Below, in pieces: positions 35,102-48,593 of a DNA stretch of 64,000 bases; within the stretch, counting starts at the first letter, position 1; each line of letters begins with the position of its first letter. The stretch spans positions 8,194,864 through 8,258,863 of the forward strand of contig NC_040032.1 of NCBI RefSeq assembly GCF_000972845.2, read 5' to 3'. Source of the DNA: Larimichthys crocea. Lineage: Eukaryota; Chordata; Actinopteri; Sciaenidae. The translations under genes were made by a program, and so were the position numbers. A model generated the notes under the pieces. That model was not told the origin of the DNA. It did not search any database and saw nothing but the letters and a program-made list of their open reading frames with translations.

Positions 35102-38100
35102 TGTCTGATCAGACTGTCGCTCTGACAGGAAGAAGAAGTGAGAGCGACCACGAGGCGTCTGCAGCACAAAGAGGTGGAGGAGACGCAAACAACCACATGG
35201 AGCCCTCCATCATCCTCCATCCATCATCCTCCATCCATCATCCTCCATCCATCATCCTCCATCCATCATCCTCCATCCATCATCCATCCATTCCTCCATT
35301 CCTCCCCCGTTCAGTCCCATTGCTGGGGGATTCTTCTGGAGCAGAGGAATCATGTGGGTCAATGGGCGATGGGGGCTGGGTGGAGGCGGAAGGTAGTCTT
35401 TGTGAGCCTGTCCACTTCATCGCCTTGTCCCTCCTCCATCCCCTTGTCCCTCCTCCAGCTCAGGCCATGATGCACCATCTGCAGCCCACAGTGGGCCTTT
35501 TCTCCACCTGCTGGTCCCACAGAGCCCTGCAGCAGGACGAGGCCTCCACCCAGGAGGATCCATTACGCTGCATCCTCACGCCAACCCAGCAGCCTGTTCA
35601 TTAAATGCTGTCTGTCTACTTTTGACTACGCCTGTCTACGTCCTCCATGACACAGCACAGACGTCCTGCAGCAGATAACAGACTGAGCAGTCTGAACTGA
35701 GCTGGAACAGATTTACTCAACACTTGACGCGACACAAACATGATTAATTTGTGTTAATTAGAGTTCATTATTTGCCCCCTGCAGCAGACGGAGCACAGCG
35801 TCTGGCTGGCAGGTTTTTCTTGGGTGTGGTCTGGAGACCTGCTGTGCGTTCAGGGTGGAGGAGTGTGGTGGTGTTTGAGTCTTTCTACTGACTCGGATCA
35901 CTGACTCAGCGGCGCTGTCGTTCTCTGTGGGCAATTTGAAAACACTGAAGGTAACATGGTTTCCTGCAGCTGACACAGTGTAATACACAAACACCACGAA
36001 CCATGTGAAACACCACAGAGCAGTGAGCTGTCACTGAGACTACTCATTACTCCAGAGTCAGAAAAGATTAGTTCAGACTGAACTTGGACTGAACCCACAC
36101 CAGGCCCACACCCGGCCCACACCGGGCCCACACCTGGCCCACACCTGGCCCACACCTGGCCCACACCGGGCCCACACCGGGCCCACACCGGGCCCACACC
36201 TGGCCCACACCGGGCCCACACCGGGCCCACACCGGGCCCACACAAGGCCCACACAGGGCCCACACCAGGCCCACACAGGGCCCACACAGGGCCCACACCA
36301 GGCCCACACAGGGCCCACACCGGACCCACACCAGGCTCCACACTGTTTGTGTTGATTTGTTCTGTACACGTGACATCCATTGCACGTCTGTCCGTCCTGG
36401 GAGAGGGATCCCTCCTCTGTGGCTCTTCCTGAGGTTTCTTCCACCTTTTTTCCCTGTTAAAGGTTTTTGTGGGCAAGTTTTTCCTCACTGGAACCGAGGG
36501 TCTAAGGACAGAGGGTGTCACTCCCTGTACAGATTGTAAAGCCTCAGAGGAAAATGGACTTTGTGACTTTGGGCTCTACAAATAAAATCTGATCTGATTT
36601 GATAATTTAACTTTAACTTCACTGTAACTTCACAGTAACTTCACTGTAGCATCACTGTAACATCACAGTAGCATCAGTTTAACATCACTGTAACATCACT
36701 TTTACTTCACTGTAACATTACAGTAACATCACTGTAACATTACAGTAACTTCACTGTAACTTCACNNNNNNNNNNAGGAACAGCACGTAATCACAGTAGC
36801 ATCAGTTTAACAATCACTGTAACATCACTTTTACTTCACTGTAACATTACAGTACATTAACACAGTAACTTACAGTAACGTCACGTAACTTCACTGTAAC
36901 TTCACTGTAGCTTCACAGTAACTTCACTGTAACATCACTGTAACATCACTGTAACATTACAGTAACATCACTGTAACTTCACTGTAACATCACTGTAACT
37001 TCACTGTAACATCACTGTAACATCACTGTAACATCACAGTAGCATCACTGTAGCATCACTGTAGCATCACTGTAACTTCACTGTAACTTCACTGTTAACT
37101 TCACGGTAACTCATGTAACATCACTGTAACATCACTGTAACTTCACAGTAACATCACTGTAACATCACTGTAACATTACAGTAACATCACTGTAACTCAC
37201 TGTAACTCACTGTAACTTCAACTGTAACATCATTAACTTCACGTAACTTCACTGTAACATCACTTTAACTTCCACTTAACTTCACTGTAACATACTAACC
37301 ACTGTAACTTCACTGTAACATCACTTTAACTTCACGGTAACATCACTTAACATCACTGTAACATCACTGTAACTCACGGTAACATCACTGTCTTCACTGT
37401 AACTTCACTGTAACTTCACTGTAACATCACTTACTTCACAGTAACTTCACTTAACATACTTGAACTCACTGTAACTCACTGTAACATCACGGAACATCAC
37501 TGTAACATCACAACTTCACTGTAACTTCACTGTAACATCCACTTTAACTTCACTGTAACTAATCACTGTAGCATTCACGTAACTTCACTGTAAAATCACT
37601 GTAAATCACAGTAACTGTCACTGTAACATCACGTTAACTTCACATGTAACTTCACTGTAACACATGTAACTTCATGTAAACTTACAGCTGTAACGATCAC
37701 TGTAACATCACTGTAACTTCACTGTAACTTCACTGTAACATCACTTTAACATCACTGTAACATTACAGTAACATCACTGTAACATTACCAGTAACATCAC
37801 TGTAACTTCACTGTAACTTCACTGTAACATCACTTTAACATCACTTGTAACATTTACCGTAACATCCACGGTAACATCACTTTTTACTTCACTGTAACCA
37901 TTCACTTTAATATTCACTGTAACATTACAGTGTAACATCACTTTAACACAATGTAACACTGTAACCCAGTAACATCACGGTAAAACATCACTGTAACGTC
38001 ACTGTAACTCACTGTAACTTACTGTAACATCAATTAACTTTACACAGTAACTCACTGTAAAAAACATCACTTAACATCACTGTAACTTCAATGTAACGTC

Positions 38101-41100
38101 ACTGTAACATCACTTTAACAGGAACACACGTAATCACAGTAGCATCAGTTTAACATCACTGTAACATCACTTTTACTTCACTGTAAAACAGTACATTAAC
38201 ACATGTAACATTACAGTAAACGTCACTGTAACTTCACTGTAACTTCACTGTAACTTCACAGTAACTTCACTGTAACATCACTTTAACTTCACTGTAACAT
38301 TACAGTAACATCACTGTAACTTCACTGTAACATCACTGTAACTCACTGTAACCATCACATGTAACATCACTGTAACATCACAGTAGTCATCACTGTAGCA
38401 TCACTGAGCATCACTGTAACTTCACTGTAACTTCACTGTAACTTCACGAATCATGTAACATCACTGTAACATCACTGTAACTTCACAGTAACATCACTGT
38501 AACATCACTGTAACATTACAGTAACATCACTGTAACTTCACTGTAACTCACTGTAACTTCAACTGTAACATCATTAAACTTCACGTAACTTCACTGTAAC
38601 ATCACTTTAACTTCCACTTAACTTCACTGTAACATCACTGTAACTTCACTGTAACTTCACTGTAACATCACTTTAACTTCACGTGTAACATCACTTACAT
38701 CACTGTAACATCACTGTAACTCACGGTAACATCACTTCTTCACTGTAACTTCACTGTAACTTCACTGTAACATCACTTAAACTTCACAGTAACTTCACTT
38801 AACATCAACTTGTAACTCACTGTAACTTCACTGTAACATCACGAACATCACTGTAACATCACGAACTTCACTGTAACTTCACTGTAACATCCACATTAAC
38901 TTCACTGTAACACATCACTGTACTTCACGTAACTTCACTGTAAATCACTGTAATCACAGTAACTTCACTGTAACATCACTTTAACTTCACTGTAACTTCA
39001 CTGTAACATCACTGTAACTTCAATGTAACTTCACTGTAACATCACTGTAACATCACTGTAACTTCACTGTAACTTCACTGTAACATCACTTTAACATCAC
39101 TGTAACATTACAGTAACATCACTGTAACTTCACTGTAACATCACTGTAACTTCACTGTAACTTCACTGTAACATCACTTTAACATCACTGTAACATTACG
39201 TACATCCACTGGTAACATCACTTTTACTTCACTGTAACCATCACTTTAATATTCACTGTAACATTACAGTGTAACATCACTTTAACAAACTGTAACATTA
39301 CTGTAACATCACGGTAAAACATCACTGTAACGTCACTGTAACTCACTGTAACTTCACTGTAACATCAATTTAACTTTCACAGTAACTGTCACTGTAACAT
39401 CACTTAACATCACTGTAACTTCAATGTAACGTCACTGTAACATCACTTTAACGTTAAAGTTACAGTTAAAGTGATGTTACATGTGACGTTACATTGAAGT
39501 TACAGTGATGTTAAGTGATGTTTCTTACAGTGACAGTTACTGTGAAGTTAATGATGTTACAGTGAAGTTACAGTGAGTTACAGTGAGTTACAGTGATGTT
39601 TTACCGTGATGTTATCGTAATGTTACAGTTTGTTAAAGTGATGTTACTGTAATGTTACAGTGAAATTAAAGTGATGTTACAGTGAAGTAAAAGTGATGTT
39701 ACAGTGATGTTACTGTAATGTTACAGTGATGTTAAAGTGATGTTACAGTGAAGTTACAGTGAAGTTACAGTGATGTTACAGTAATGTTACAGTGATGTTA
39801 CTGTAATGTTACAGTGATGTTAAAGTGATGTTACAGTGAAGTTACAGTGAAGTTACAGTGATGTTACAGTGATGTTACAGTGAAGTTACATTGAAGTTAC
39901 AGTGATGTTACAGTGAAGTTACAGTGAAGTTAACGTGATGTTACAGTGAGTTACTGTGATTACAGTGATGTTTACAGTGAAGTTACGTGAAGTACAGTGA
40001 TTGTTACAGTGAAGTTAAAGTGGATGTTACAGTGAAGTTACAGTGAAGTTGTGATGTTACAGTGAGTTCAGTGATGTTACAGTGAAGTTACAGTGAAGTT
40101 AAAGTGATGTTACAGTGAAGTTACTGTGAAGTTAAAGTGATGTTACAGTGAAGTTACAGTGAAGTTACAGTGAGAAGTGATGTTACCGTGAGTTACAGTG
40201 ATGTTACAGTGATGTTACAGTGATGTTACAGTGAAGTTAAAGTGATGTTACAGTGAAGTTACAGTGAAGTTACAGTGATGTTACAGTGAAGTTAAAGTGG
40301 AAGTTAAAGTGAGTTACAGTGAAGTTACGTGAAGTTTAAGTGATGTTACAGTTGAAGTTACAGTGAGTTACAGTGAAGTTACAGTGATGTTACTGTAATG
40401 TTACAGTGATGTTACAGTGATGTTACTGTGAAGTTACAGTGATGTTACAGTGATGTTACATGAGTTACGTGAAGTTAACAGTGAAGTTACAGTGAAGTTA
40501 CAGTGATGCTACAGTGATGCTACAGTGATGCTACTGTGATGTTACAGTGATGTTACAGTGATGTTACAGTGATGTTACAGTGAATGTTACAGTGAAGTTA
40601 CAGTGATGTTACTGTAATGTTACAGTGATGTTAAAGTGATGTTACAGTGAAGTTACTGTGAAGTTACAGTGAAGTTACAGTGAAGTTACAGTGACGTTTA
40701 CTGTAATGTTACATGTGTTAATGTACTGTTTTACAGTGAAGTAAAAGTGATGTTACAGTGATGTTAAACTGATGCTACTGTGATTACAGTGTGTTCCTCG
40801 GTAGAAGGACACCAGCAGTCTTTGTGTGATGTTATTCTTCCTGAGTATTCTCAGGAAGTACATTCTTTAGTAGCTCAGAGGTGTTCACGCTCCAGGAAAG
40901 ACTGTCCTGTATGTGGACTCCCAGGTAGCAGAAGTCTGCCACCCTCTCCACACTGTCCCCGTTGATGAGCAGCGGTGGGACCACAGTCTTCTTCCTCCTG
41001 TAGTCTATTATGAGTTCTTTTGTCTTTGCAGTATTGAGAATGAGGTTGTTGGCTGTGCTCCAAGCCAACAGCCGCTCCACCTCTTCTCTATAGGCGGACT

Positions 41101-44100
41101 CATCCCCCCCGGAGATGAGCCCCACCACTGTGGTGTCGTCTGCAAACTTCACAATGGTGTTGCTGTGATGGACAGGGGTGCAGTCATGTGTGTAGAGGGA
41201 GTAAAGCAGGGGACTCAACACACAGCCCTGGGGGGAGCCAGTGCTGAGGCTAAGGGCCGTGGATGTATGGTGACCCACTCTGACTCTCTGTCTGCGTCCA
41301 GAGAGAAAGCTGCTGATCCACCTGCATGTGGCCTAGGGGAGCCCGAGGTCCCTCAGCTTGACCGCCAGCTTGTGTGACAGGATGGTGTTGAATGCTGAGC
41401 TGTAATCCACGAAGAGCATCCGCACATAGCTCCCCTGCTGCTCCAGGTGTGAAAGTGCAGCATGGAGTGCTGTTGCCACTGCGTCTCCCGTGGATCTGTT
41501 CGCTCTGTAGGCAAACTGGTTGGAATCATGGCTGGGGGGCAGGGCTGCTGTGATGTGACTGCGAACCAGTTTCTCAAAGCACTTCATGACCACTGGAGTG
41601 AGTGCCACTGGTCTGTAGTCGTTGAGGCTGGTGATGTGTGGCTTTTTGGGCAGGGGGACTATGGTGGAGGACTTCAGGCAGGGTGGAACAGAGGACTGGG
41701 CCAGGGATTGGTTAAAGATCCTTGTGAAGACTCCAGTCAGCTGGTCTGCACACTCCCTCAGCACCCGTCCTGGGACGCCATCCGGACCAGCCGCCTTCCT
41801 TGGATTCACCGCCCGCAGGGTGCGCCTCACTTCCTGTTCCTCAAGAGTGAGGGTTGTGCTGCTGTGGGCTGTGTGGTGTAGCTGTGCTGCATCTGGTGCT
41901 GTGACATCGAACCGAGCAAAGAAGACGTTCAGCTCCTCTGCCAACGCAAGGTCACCATCAGCAGCTCCACGGTTGGTCTTGTAGTTGGTGAGCTGCTGGA
42001 CGCCCTGCCACACCTGCCGGCTGTTGTTACTGTCCAGGTGGTTCTCGATCCTCCTCCTGTAGTCTGCTTTGGCCTCTTTAATGCCTCTCTTCAGGTTGGC
42101 TCGGGCTGTGCTGTAGAGGTCCCGGTTGCCGGACCTGAAGGTCGTGTTCCTCTCCCTCAGTAGCTTCTTGACCTCCCGGGTCATCCAGGGCTTCTGGTTG
42201 GGGTAGACCCGGCTGTGTTTGACCACTGTGACAGTGTCTATGCAGTTCTTGATATAGCACAGTACACTGTCCGTGAACAATTCCAGGTTCTGATGTTCAA
42301 AAACCTCCCAGTTGGTCGTAGCAAAGCAGTCCTGTAGCTGCTGGGAGGCCCCCTCTGGCCATATGGTAACAGTCTTAGTGATGTTGGGGGCAGATTTCTT
42401 GAGGGGGGCATATGCAGGGATTAAAAGCAAGGACAGGTGGTCGGACTGACCCAGGTTTGGTAGTGGTCTGGCCCTGAAGCCCTGTTTGATGTTCGAGTAC
42501 ACCTTGTCCAGAGTGTTGTCTCCCCTAGTAGCACACTTAACATGCTGGTGGAAACTGGGGAGTGCTGCTTTTAAATCCACATGATTGTAATCCCCTGCTA
42601 GAATCTGCACAGCGTCCGGGTACATGCTCTGCTTGTTGCTAATGTTTGTATGCAAAAGTCCGATAGCTGAGTTAGCACTAGCGTCCGGTGGGATATACAC
42701 AGCTGTTATTAGAACTACAGTGAACTCTCTCGGAAGGTAAATGGGCCTGCATTTAACAGTCAGGTATTCCACGTCTGGTGAACAGTGACTCTCCATGATC
42801 ACTGTGTCGGTACACCAGCTGTTGACGTACACACAGAGCCCCCTTCCTCTGGTCTTACCGGAGGTCACTGTACGATCATGTCGCTGTGTAGTGTAGCCTG
42901 ATAGCTCAATAGCAGAGTCCGGGATGGTGTGTTGGAGCCAGGTCTCAGTGATGACCAGAATGCATACATCCTTGACGTAGTTGTTCACCTCCGTCTGTAG
43001 CCTCAGCTCATCCATCTTGTTCGCCAGAGATCTGGTATTCGAGAGGTATACGCTGGGGAGCGGTGGTATCAGTGGCCGCCTCCGTAGCCTAGCTAGCGGG
43101 CCTCGCTTTTGCTTCCTCTCTCTACGCCGCCTCGGCCTCCTCCCCAGTGGGATGGTGATCCACGGAGAGCCGGGACTCCTCTCCGCTATTTCCGCCGGGA
43201 TTTTGTGCAGGCGGGGAAACTCGTTGGTTACACTCCCCCCATGGCTTATTCCGATACTGAGTAGTTTATTTCGGCTGTAGATCTTATTCGCCCAACACGA
43301 TGAGAACAAAACAAGACAGCATCTGTTCAGTCCACGGATATTGTCCGATTTTAGTGACATGTCAGGCTGCCTGTCCATGCAGGCTTCTAGGACTGAAAGA
43401 ATTAGCAAGTAGTAACTTTCAGAATCACTTTATTGGCCAGGTGTGTGTACACACAAGGAATCTGACTCTGTTTACATGTTGCTCTCAATATATGTTTGGA
43501 CAGTTAGTGTGTGTGTGTACACACACCTGGCAAATTAAGGTGGTTCTGATACTTAGTGAATGAGTACAATGTATATTTATATTTGTGCTCTCAATCATCT
43601 TTCTCATTTTTCTGTTATTGTTTTTCTTCCCTAGACTCCACCTGGCAGCCCTCCACTTCAAGAGAAGTACCAGTCTGATTCTATGGCCGAGAAATCCTCA
43701 ACACCAGCCTACAGAGCTCCTGTAGGCCTAGTATCTGTAACAGCTAGAACAAAGTACTTAATGGTGTAAGGGGAATAGCTCAGCAATGTTACGTACATTA
43801 CTTGCAATTAATTACATTTATCTAAGTAGCTTTTCAATAGTGAGTACATAAACACACTACGGAGTAGTTAACCAGAGTTCAAACATATAAAAATATATAA
43901 AAACACATTACATAAACATACCATTCAGAAATATCTTTTTCTCTCCTCGCTTTTTGGACTTGTTTTGTTGCCTCTTCATGCTAAGAGTCTGACTCTAGTT
44001 TAAATATATCCTTTTGCAAAGCAATGTTTTCTCCGGCAGCCACCTCTCTCCCACATAAACTCAGGCAACGTGACGACGTCACTCCTGTATGCGCTGTTGG

Positions 44101-47100
44101 TACGTAGGGCGGAAGAGGGGGGCGGAATGAATACTTAAGTACATTTTGCTAATAATCCTTTAGTTCTTGAACTTATAATAATTTTGAATGTAAGACTTTT
44201 ACTTGAAACATTCTGACAGAGGGGTATTGCTATTTTTACTTAAGTAAAATACATTTAGTGGTGTCACAACCTCTGCAGACTATGTCGAAATTAAAACGGA
44301 CCATTACTGCAGGCGAGCTACCGTTATTAAAAAGTGAAGAGGATTGTTTGGGCACGGTCAAATAATTTGCGGCTCATAAACTCTTGCAACTCTCTCTTGC
44401 ACAAATGTCCGGTTATGTTTCAACAGCTGGATGTTCGTTACTCAAGTTTTAATTGTAGAAAGTCGTTAAAGCAACATTGTGTGTGACCTGTACAATACTG
44501 GTCATGATCTTATGGCTGGCTGGTGTTATCACAACAACTTTAGTTAACGATGACTTATTACAAACTTTAGCAATCAGAATAAGGCATAATCACTCATTCA
44601 GTTCCATAACACCTTAAAGTTCATAGTTCACGGTAAAGTTAGGTGTGTATTAAATATGTTTGGTGTTTCTAGATTACAAAACAGAGAAGTTGCATTTTTG
44701 ATGGGTGTGATGATGGGTGTCTTTTCACAAGAAGGGAAGTGAAATGCAAAATTGTGTGATGTGATTGGAAGAGTTATGAGGAGTTTTGATTGGTTGGGGG
44801 AAGAAAGAGATGTATGTAAAGAGCACAGGTGGAAGCCTTTTCCTCAATCATCAGAGTCATGAAAGAAAGTGCTCGCTCTGTCAGGATCTCCAGGTAACAC
44901 ATTTCATTTCTTTGGTACTTTATTTCTGTGTCCTGTCTATGTTACTTCAGTATTTCAGCATACTGTCAGCATTTTTAAAGTTTTTAAATGTAGTGTTTAA
45001 AAAATTCACAGTTATCCCAATGATGTATTTCGGGGGTAGTCAATTATTGTTTCAGCGAGGTTTGGATTAAAATGTTCACGTTCAGGTTCCGCAGCCATCA
45101 TCCATGTTTAAGTTGCATTATAATTTAGTTACATTACAATTCTTTTATATTATTGAAGCAGCTTGTCAATGTTATCAACATCTTGCACTGTGTGAAGTCA
45201 AATGACTCAAATCAAACAACGAAAGCTCTGTTATTTTACCATTTCAATTCTTCTGAATCATCTTGTCACATTCAAAATTATTATCGCTCCTCCACAATCT
45301 AATATGATTCATTTCCAACAGAATAAGAAGTCTATAATTTTTTCTGTCTGTTCTAACCAGAATCGATGAATCTCTGTGTTTTCCTCGTTGTGCCTCCTCC
45401 TGGTGTGCTACAGTGGTGGAAAACCTCGTAAGTATGATCTGGTGTATGCTGACATCGTCTCATGATTTCTTCCTATGTGTAATCTGTACACCATGTGTTA
45501 AAATCATTACGAAACACAGTGACATGGATGTAGGTCTGAGTTTGTGGTGGAAAGTACTTTCTGCCAGCTTAGTTGTATTGTGTTGAGTGTTATCATTTGA
45601 AACATGATATCAGCTGAATATTTCACAAATACCGTTACAGCTGTTAAATGTATTATCACTTTGTCATTCACAGAAAATCTGGCTCTGCGTGGAAAAAGCG
45701 ACTCAGTACGCCGACCGTTATAAGGAACGCATTTGGAGCTGCTACAATGCCATAGATGAAACCGTGACTCCAAACTTCGGCTGGATCATGCACCCACCAA
45801 GGGAAAGTCGAACCCTGTGGAGAGTGGACCTGCGGACTCCTACATCTCACCTCCATCCCATCTATAACAGCTGGAGATGCTGTCAGAAGCTCAACGGGTG
45901 GAGAATCCACATCGGCAACCTCTTTGGACAACAATGGTTTGCATAACCCATTGTGGTAAAAAAAAAAGCATTTTCTCATAGTCATCATCCTCATCTCCCC
46001 TCTGCCCCTGTTTAGCCCCGGGTTGCTCCTTTGTCATCCCGGGGCTGACGTCAGTTTACAGCCACACTGCTGACCAAGCTAACGACAGTTAGCGTTTACA
46101 ACTTATCAATTTTCCATCGACAGGGCATGTTGATCATTCAGTCGTGAACGTTATTCCCGTTTCATTCAGAGGTGTGCTGGCTTTCTCTTCTTTAGGGTTG
46201 GTCAAATTGTTTTGACCTTCATGGCCAGCCCAACCTGTCCCCAGGACCTCACTCCTTCATGTGGAGGGACGTTAGTGACTTTGGTTCTACCTGGTTTAGC
46301 TAAGACTCACATCTGTGGAAGTGGGCATCTTCGGGTACCGTATGCCTCAAACTGGTGAGAACTTGAGCTTTTACATAATAATAAATGTGAAAACACTATG
46401 CAGAAGAAAAGTCTCACTTATCTAAAGGCAAGACTATAGATAGAACAAAGAACAATTACATGACATGATAAGAATCGTATTATGAACGGGTGGTTAATCC
46501 TGCCGTCTTATAAGAGTCATAGGAGGAATTAATAAAACCTACCAACTATGTATATGGTTTGTTGCATTTAAACCTCAAAGATGGTCCAGTGTCAAGGCTG
46601 ATTTTGTAGGTTTCATCGTCAGGAGAGAGAGAACTAGGCCCTCTCGAAGGAAACCGCCACCTCACGCCATCGATGGGAATGATACCGCAAGTGAACACGG
46701 GCCCCTGAGTTTCTGAGTCTGTGTTGAGCGTGGGGTGGACGGCTCGCGTCTGGATTACGCTTGTCTTGTGAATATGATGTGTGACTTAGTGGCACAATGT
46801 GTGTCGCACAAAGTCACATCTGCATTACAATGAAACATTAACATTGAATTAATCGGCATGCAAACAAAAAGTTTTACTGTCCTTTTCATGTAAGCTGATT
46901 GGTCTAGATTTTATTGTTCTCACCAATTTCTTTGCAAAAGCCAGCGGACCGTCGGAGTAGTAGTAGTCTAGTACGGGTTAGAGAAGTCTTGATATGACGT
47001 CTACTGGGCGCAGTGTTCAACATGTAAAAGGAAACAGAGAGTCAGTAGAGGAGGGTGAGAAAGCAGCAAAAAGGACCAGGAAGTCAGCAGAGAAAGTGGA

Positions 47101-48561
47101 AACAGGCGTCAACTAAATACGGCGCTTGACAACAATAGACAGTCAGTAGGGTCGTCGTGGGTTAAATCAGGTCTGTTGGTTGTGTCGTGTGTGATCGATG
47201 ACCACCCTCATGGGCACCATGTCGCATCGCGGGGGGTGCCAGATATCTAGGACTAACGAACTAGCAAGCAATGGCTCAGACGTAGCAGCTGGGGTCAGTG
47301 GAAAACAACAAAAAAAACGTTTGGAAGCTTCAGAGTCAAATGGTCTCTTGTGTTTTGAATTTTTAAACCACCTGTCCGTACCACATTTTTACCACTAGTG
47401 TCGCGTTTACGATCCATGTTCATTTACACAGTACACCACACCTGACCGATCCACAATCAGGCGCACTGTACCGCTAAGGGACACGATTACTATTGTACTA
47501 TTGCCTTTTCATCCTAACAATATGCAACAAACGTTAATAATTTACTGCTTGTGTTCCGCCTTAGGATTTAAAGTCTGTCCGCTCTGTAGCTGATGAGAGA
47601 TGATCTTCTAGGAAGCCTGTCCATAGCCACGTGAGAGGTTATGAGGTTAGCTGACAACTCTCTCCTTTCCTGGGGTTGTCCTGTAACTACGTAGTGTAAA
47701 TTGTTAAAATACAGTACATTGGATATAGAAATCGATGACCTGACATAAACAATACGTGGCACAGGTTTACGAAATGTTCAACAATTTATTTTGATTGAGT
47801 ACATTGTATATTTAACGCTTTGTAATCAACTGGTTATTACAAGTTTTTATGAGATTTCTTGCAGACAGTCCTACAGTGATGTTCTCATGGACAAATTGCG
47901 CTCCAGCCACCTAGCCTGTGATGCCGGTGTTGAAGATACAGTAACCTGTCAGTTCAAGACGTAAATAATAAACTCACTATTGAGTGCCTCGGTGATTTTT
48001 GAACACCTGTCTCAGTTGTGGTAGAAGAGCAGAACATTACTACCTGAGGTTATTGTTACTGGTGGTATGGGAATAGCTTTCATGACGTTTCCTTTACTTA
48101 ATGATATAAACACGGCTTTAATAGCCACGGATATATAACACCATACATCCACGCGATTGAATCATTGCCACAAATGGGCAAGTCTGTACACCATTAGTTC
48201 AAGAACTTCAATGTGCAAAAGAGCTATGAAATCACTATTACAAAAACATAAACTCCGATTTCAGAAACATCCTGTTCTCTCCTTGGTTTCTTGGACTCAT
48301 TCAACAAATGACCAGTCAAACTTAAAGTCTGGTTGCCTCAAACACGCGCCTGTTCTATAGAAAATTTCACCCTCAGTACAGTTGTCACGACGGGGAATCT
48401 ATAGCGAATATTGAGAGATATATAGAGGAGAGATGGCTATATATATATCTCTATATATAGAGAGATGAGAGAAAGATCTAGAGAGATAGGGATAGCGAGA
48501 AGAGAGCGATTGGCGAGAGAGAGCGGAGAGATAGAGTAGAGATAAGAGAAGAGATAGAGAT

Positions 48562-48593
<32 letters not shown>

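Noticed and set aside
34999..35604. 201-codon plus-strand frame with a His/Thr start
   Set aside because: CA tract plus CCATCATCCT repeat; the last part shows no domain and no splice support.
36068..36521. Minus-strand [10 protein letters not shown] repeat frames
   Set aside because: Minisatellite CACACCGGGCCC; no gene support.
41462..41984. Plus-strand frames of 120-139 codons
   Set aside because: Antisense shadows of the LINE reverse transcriptase.
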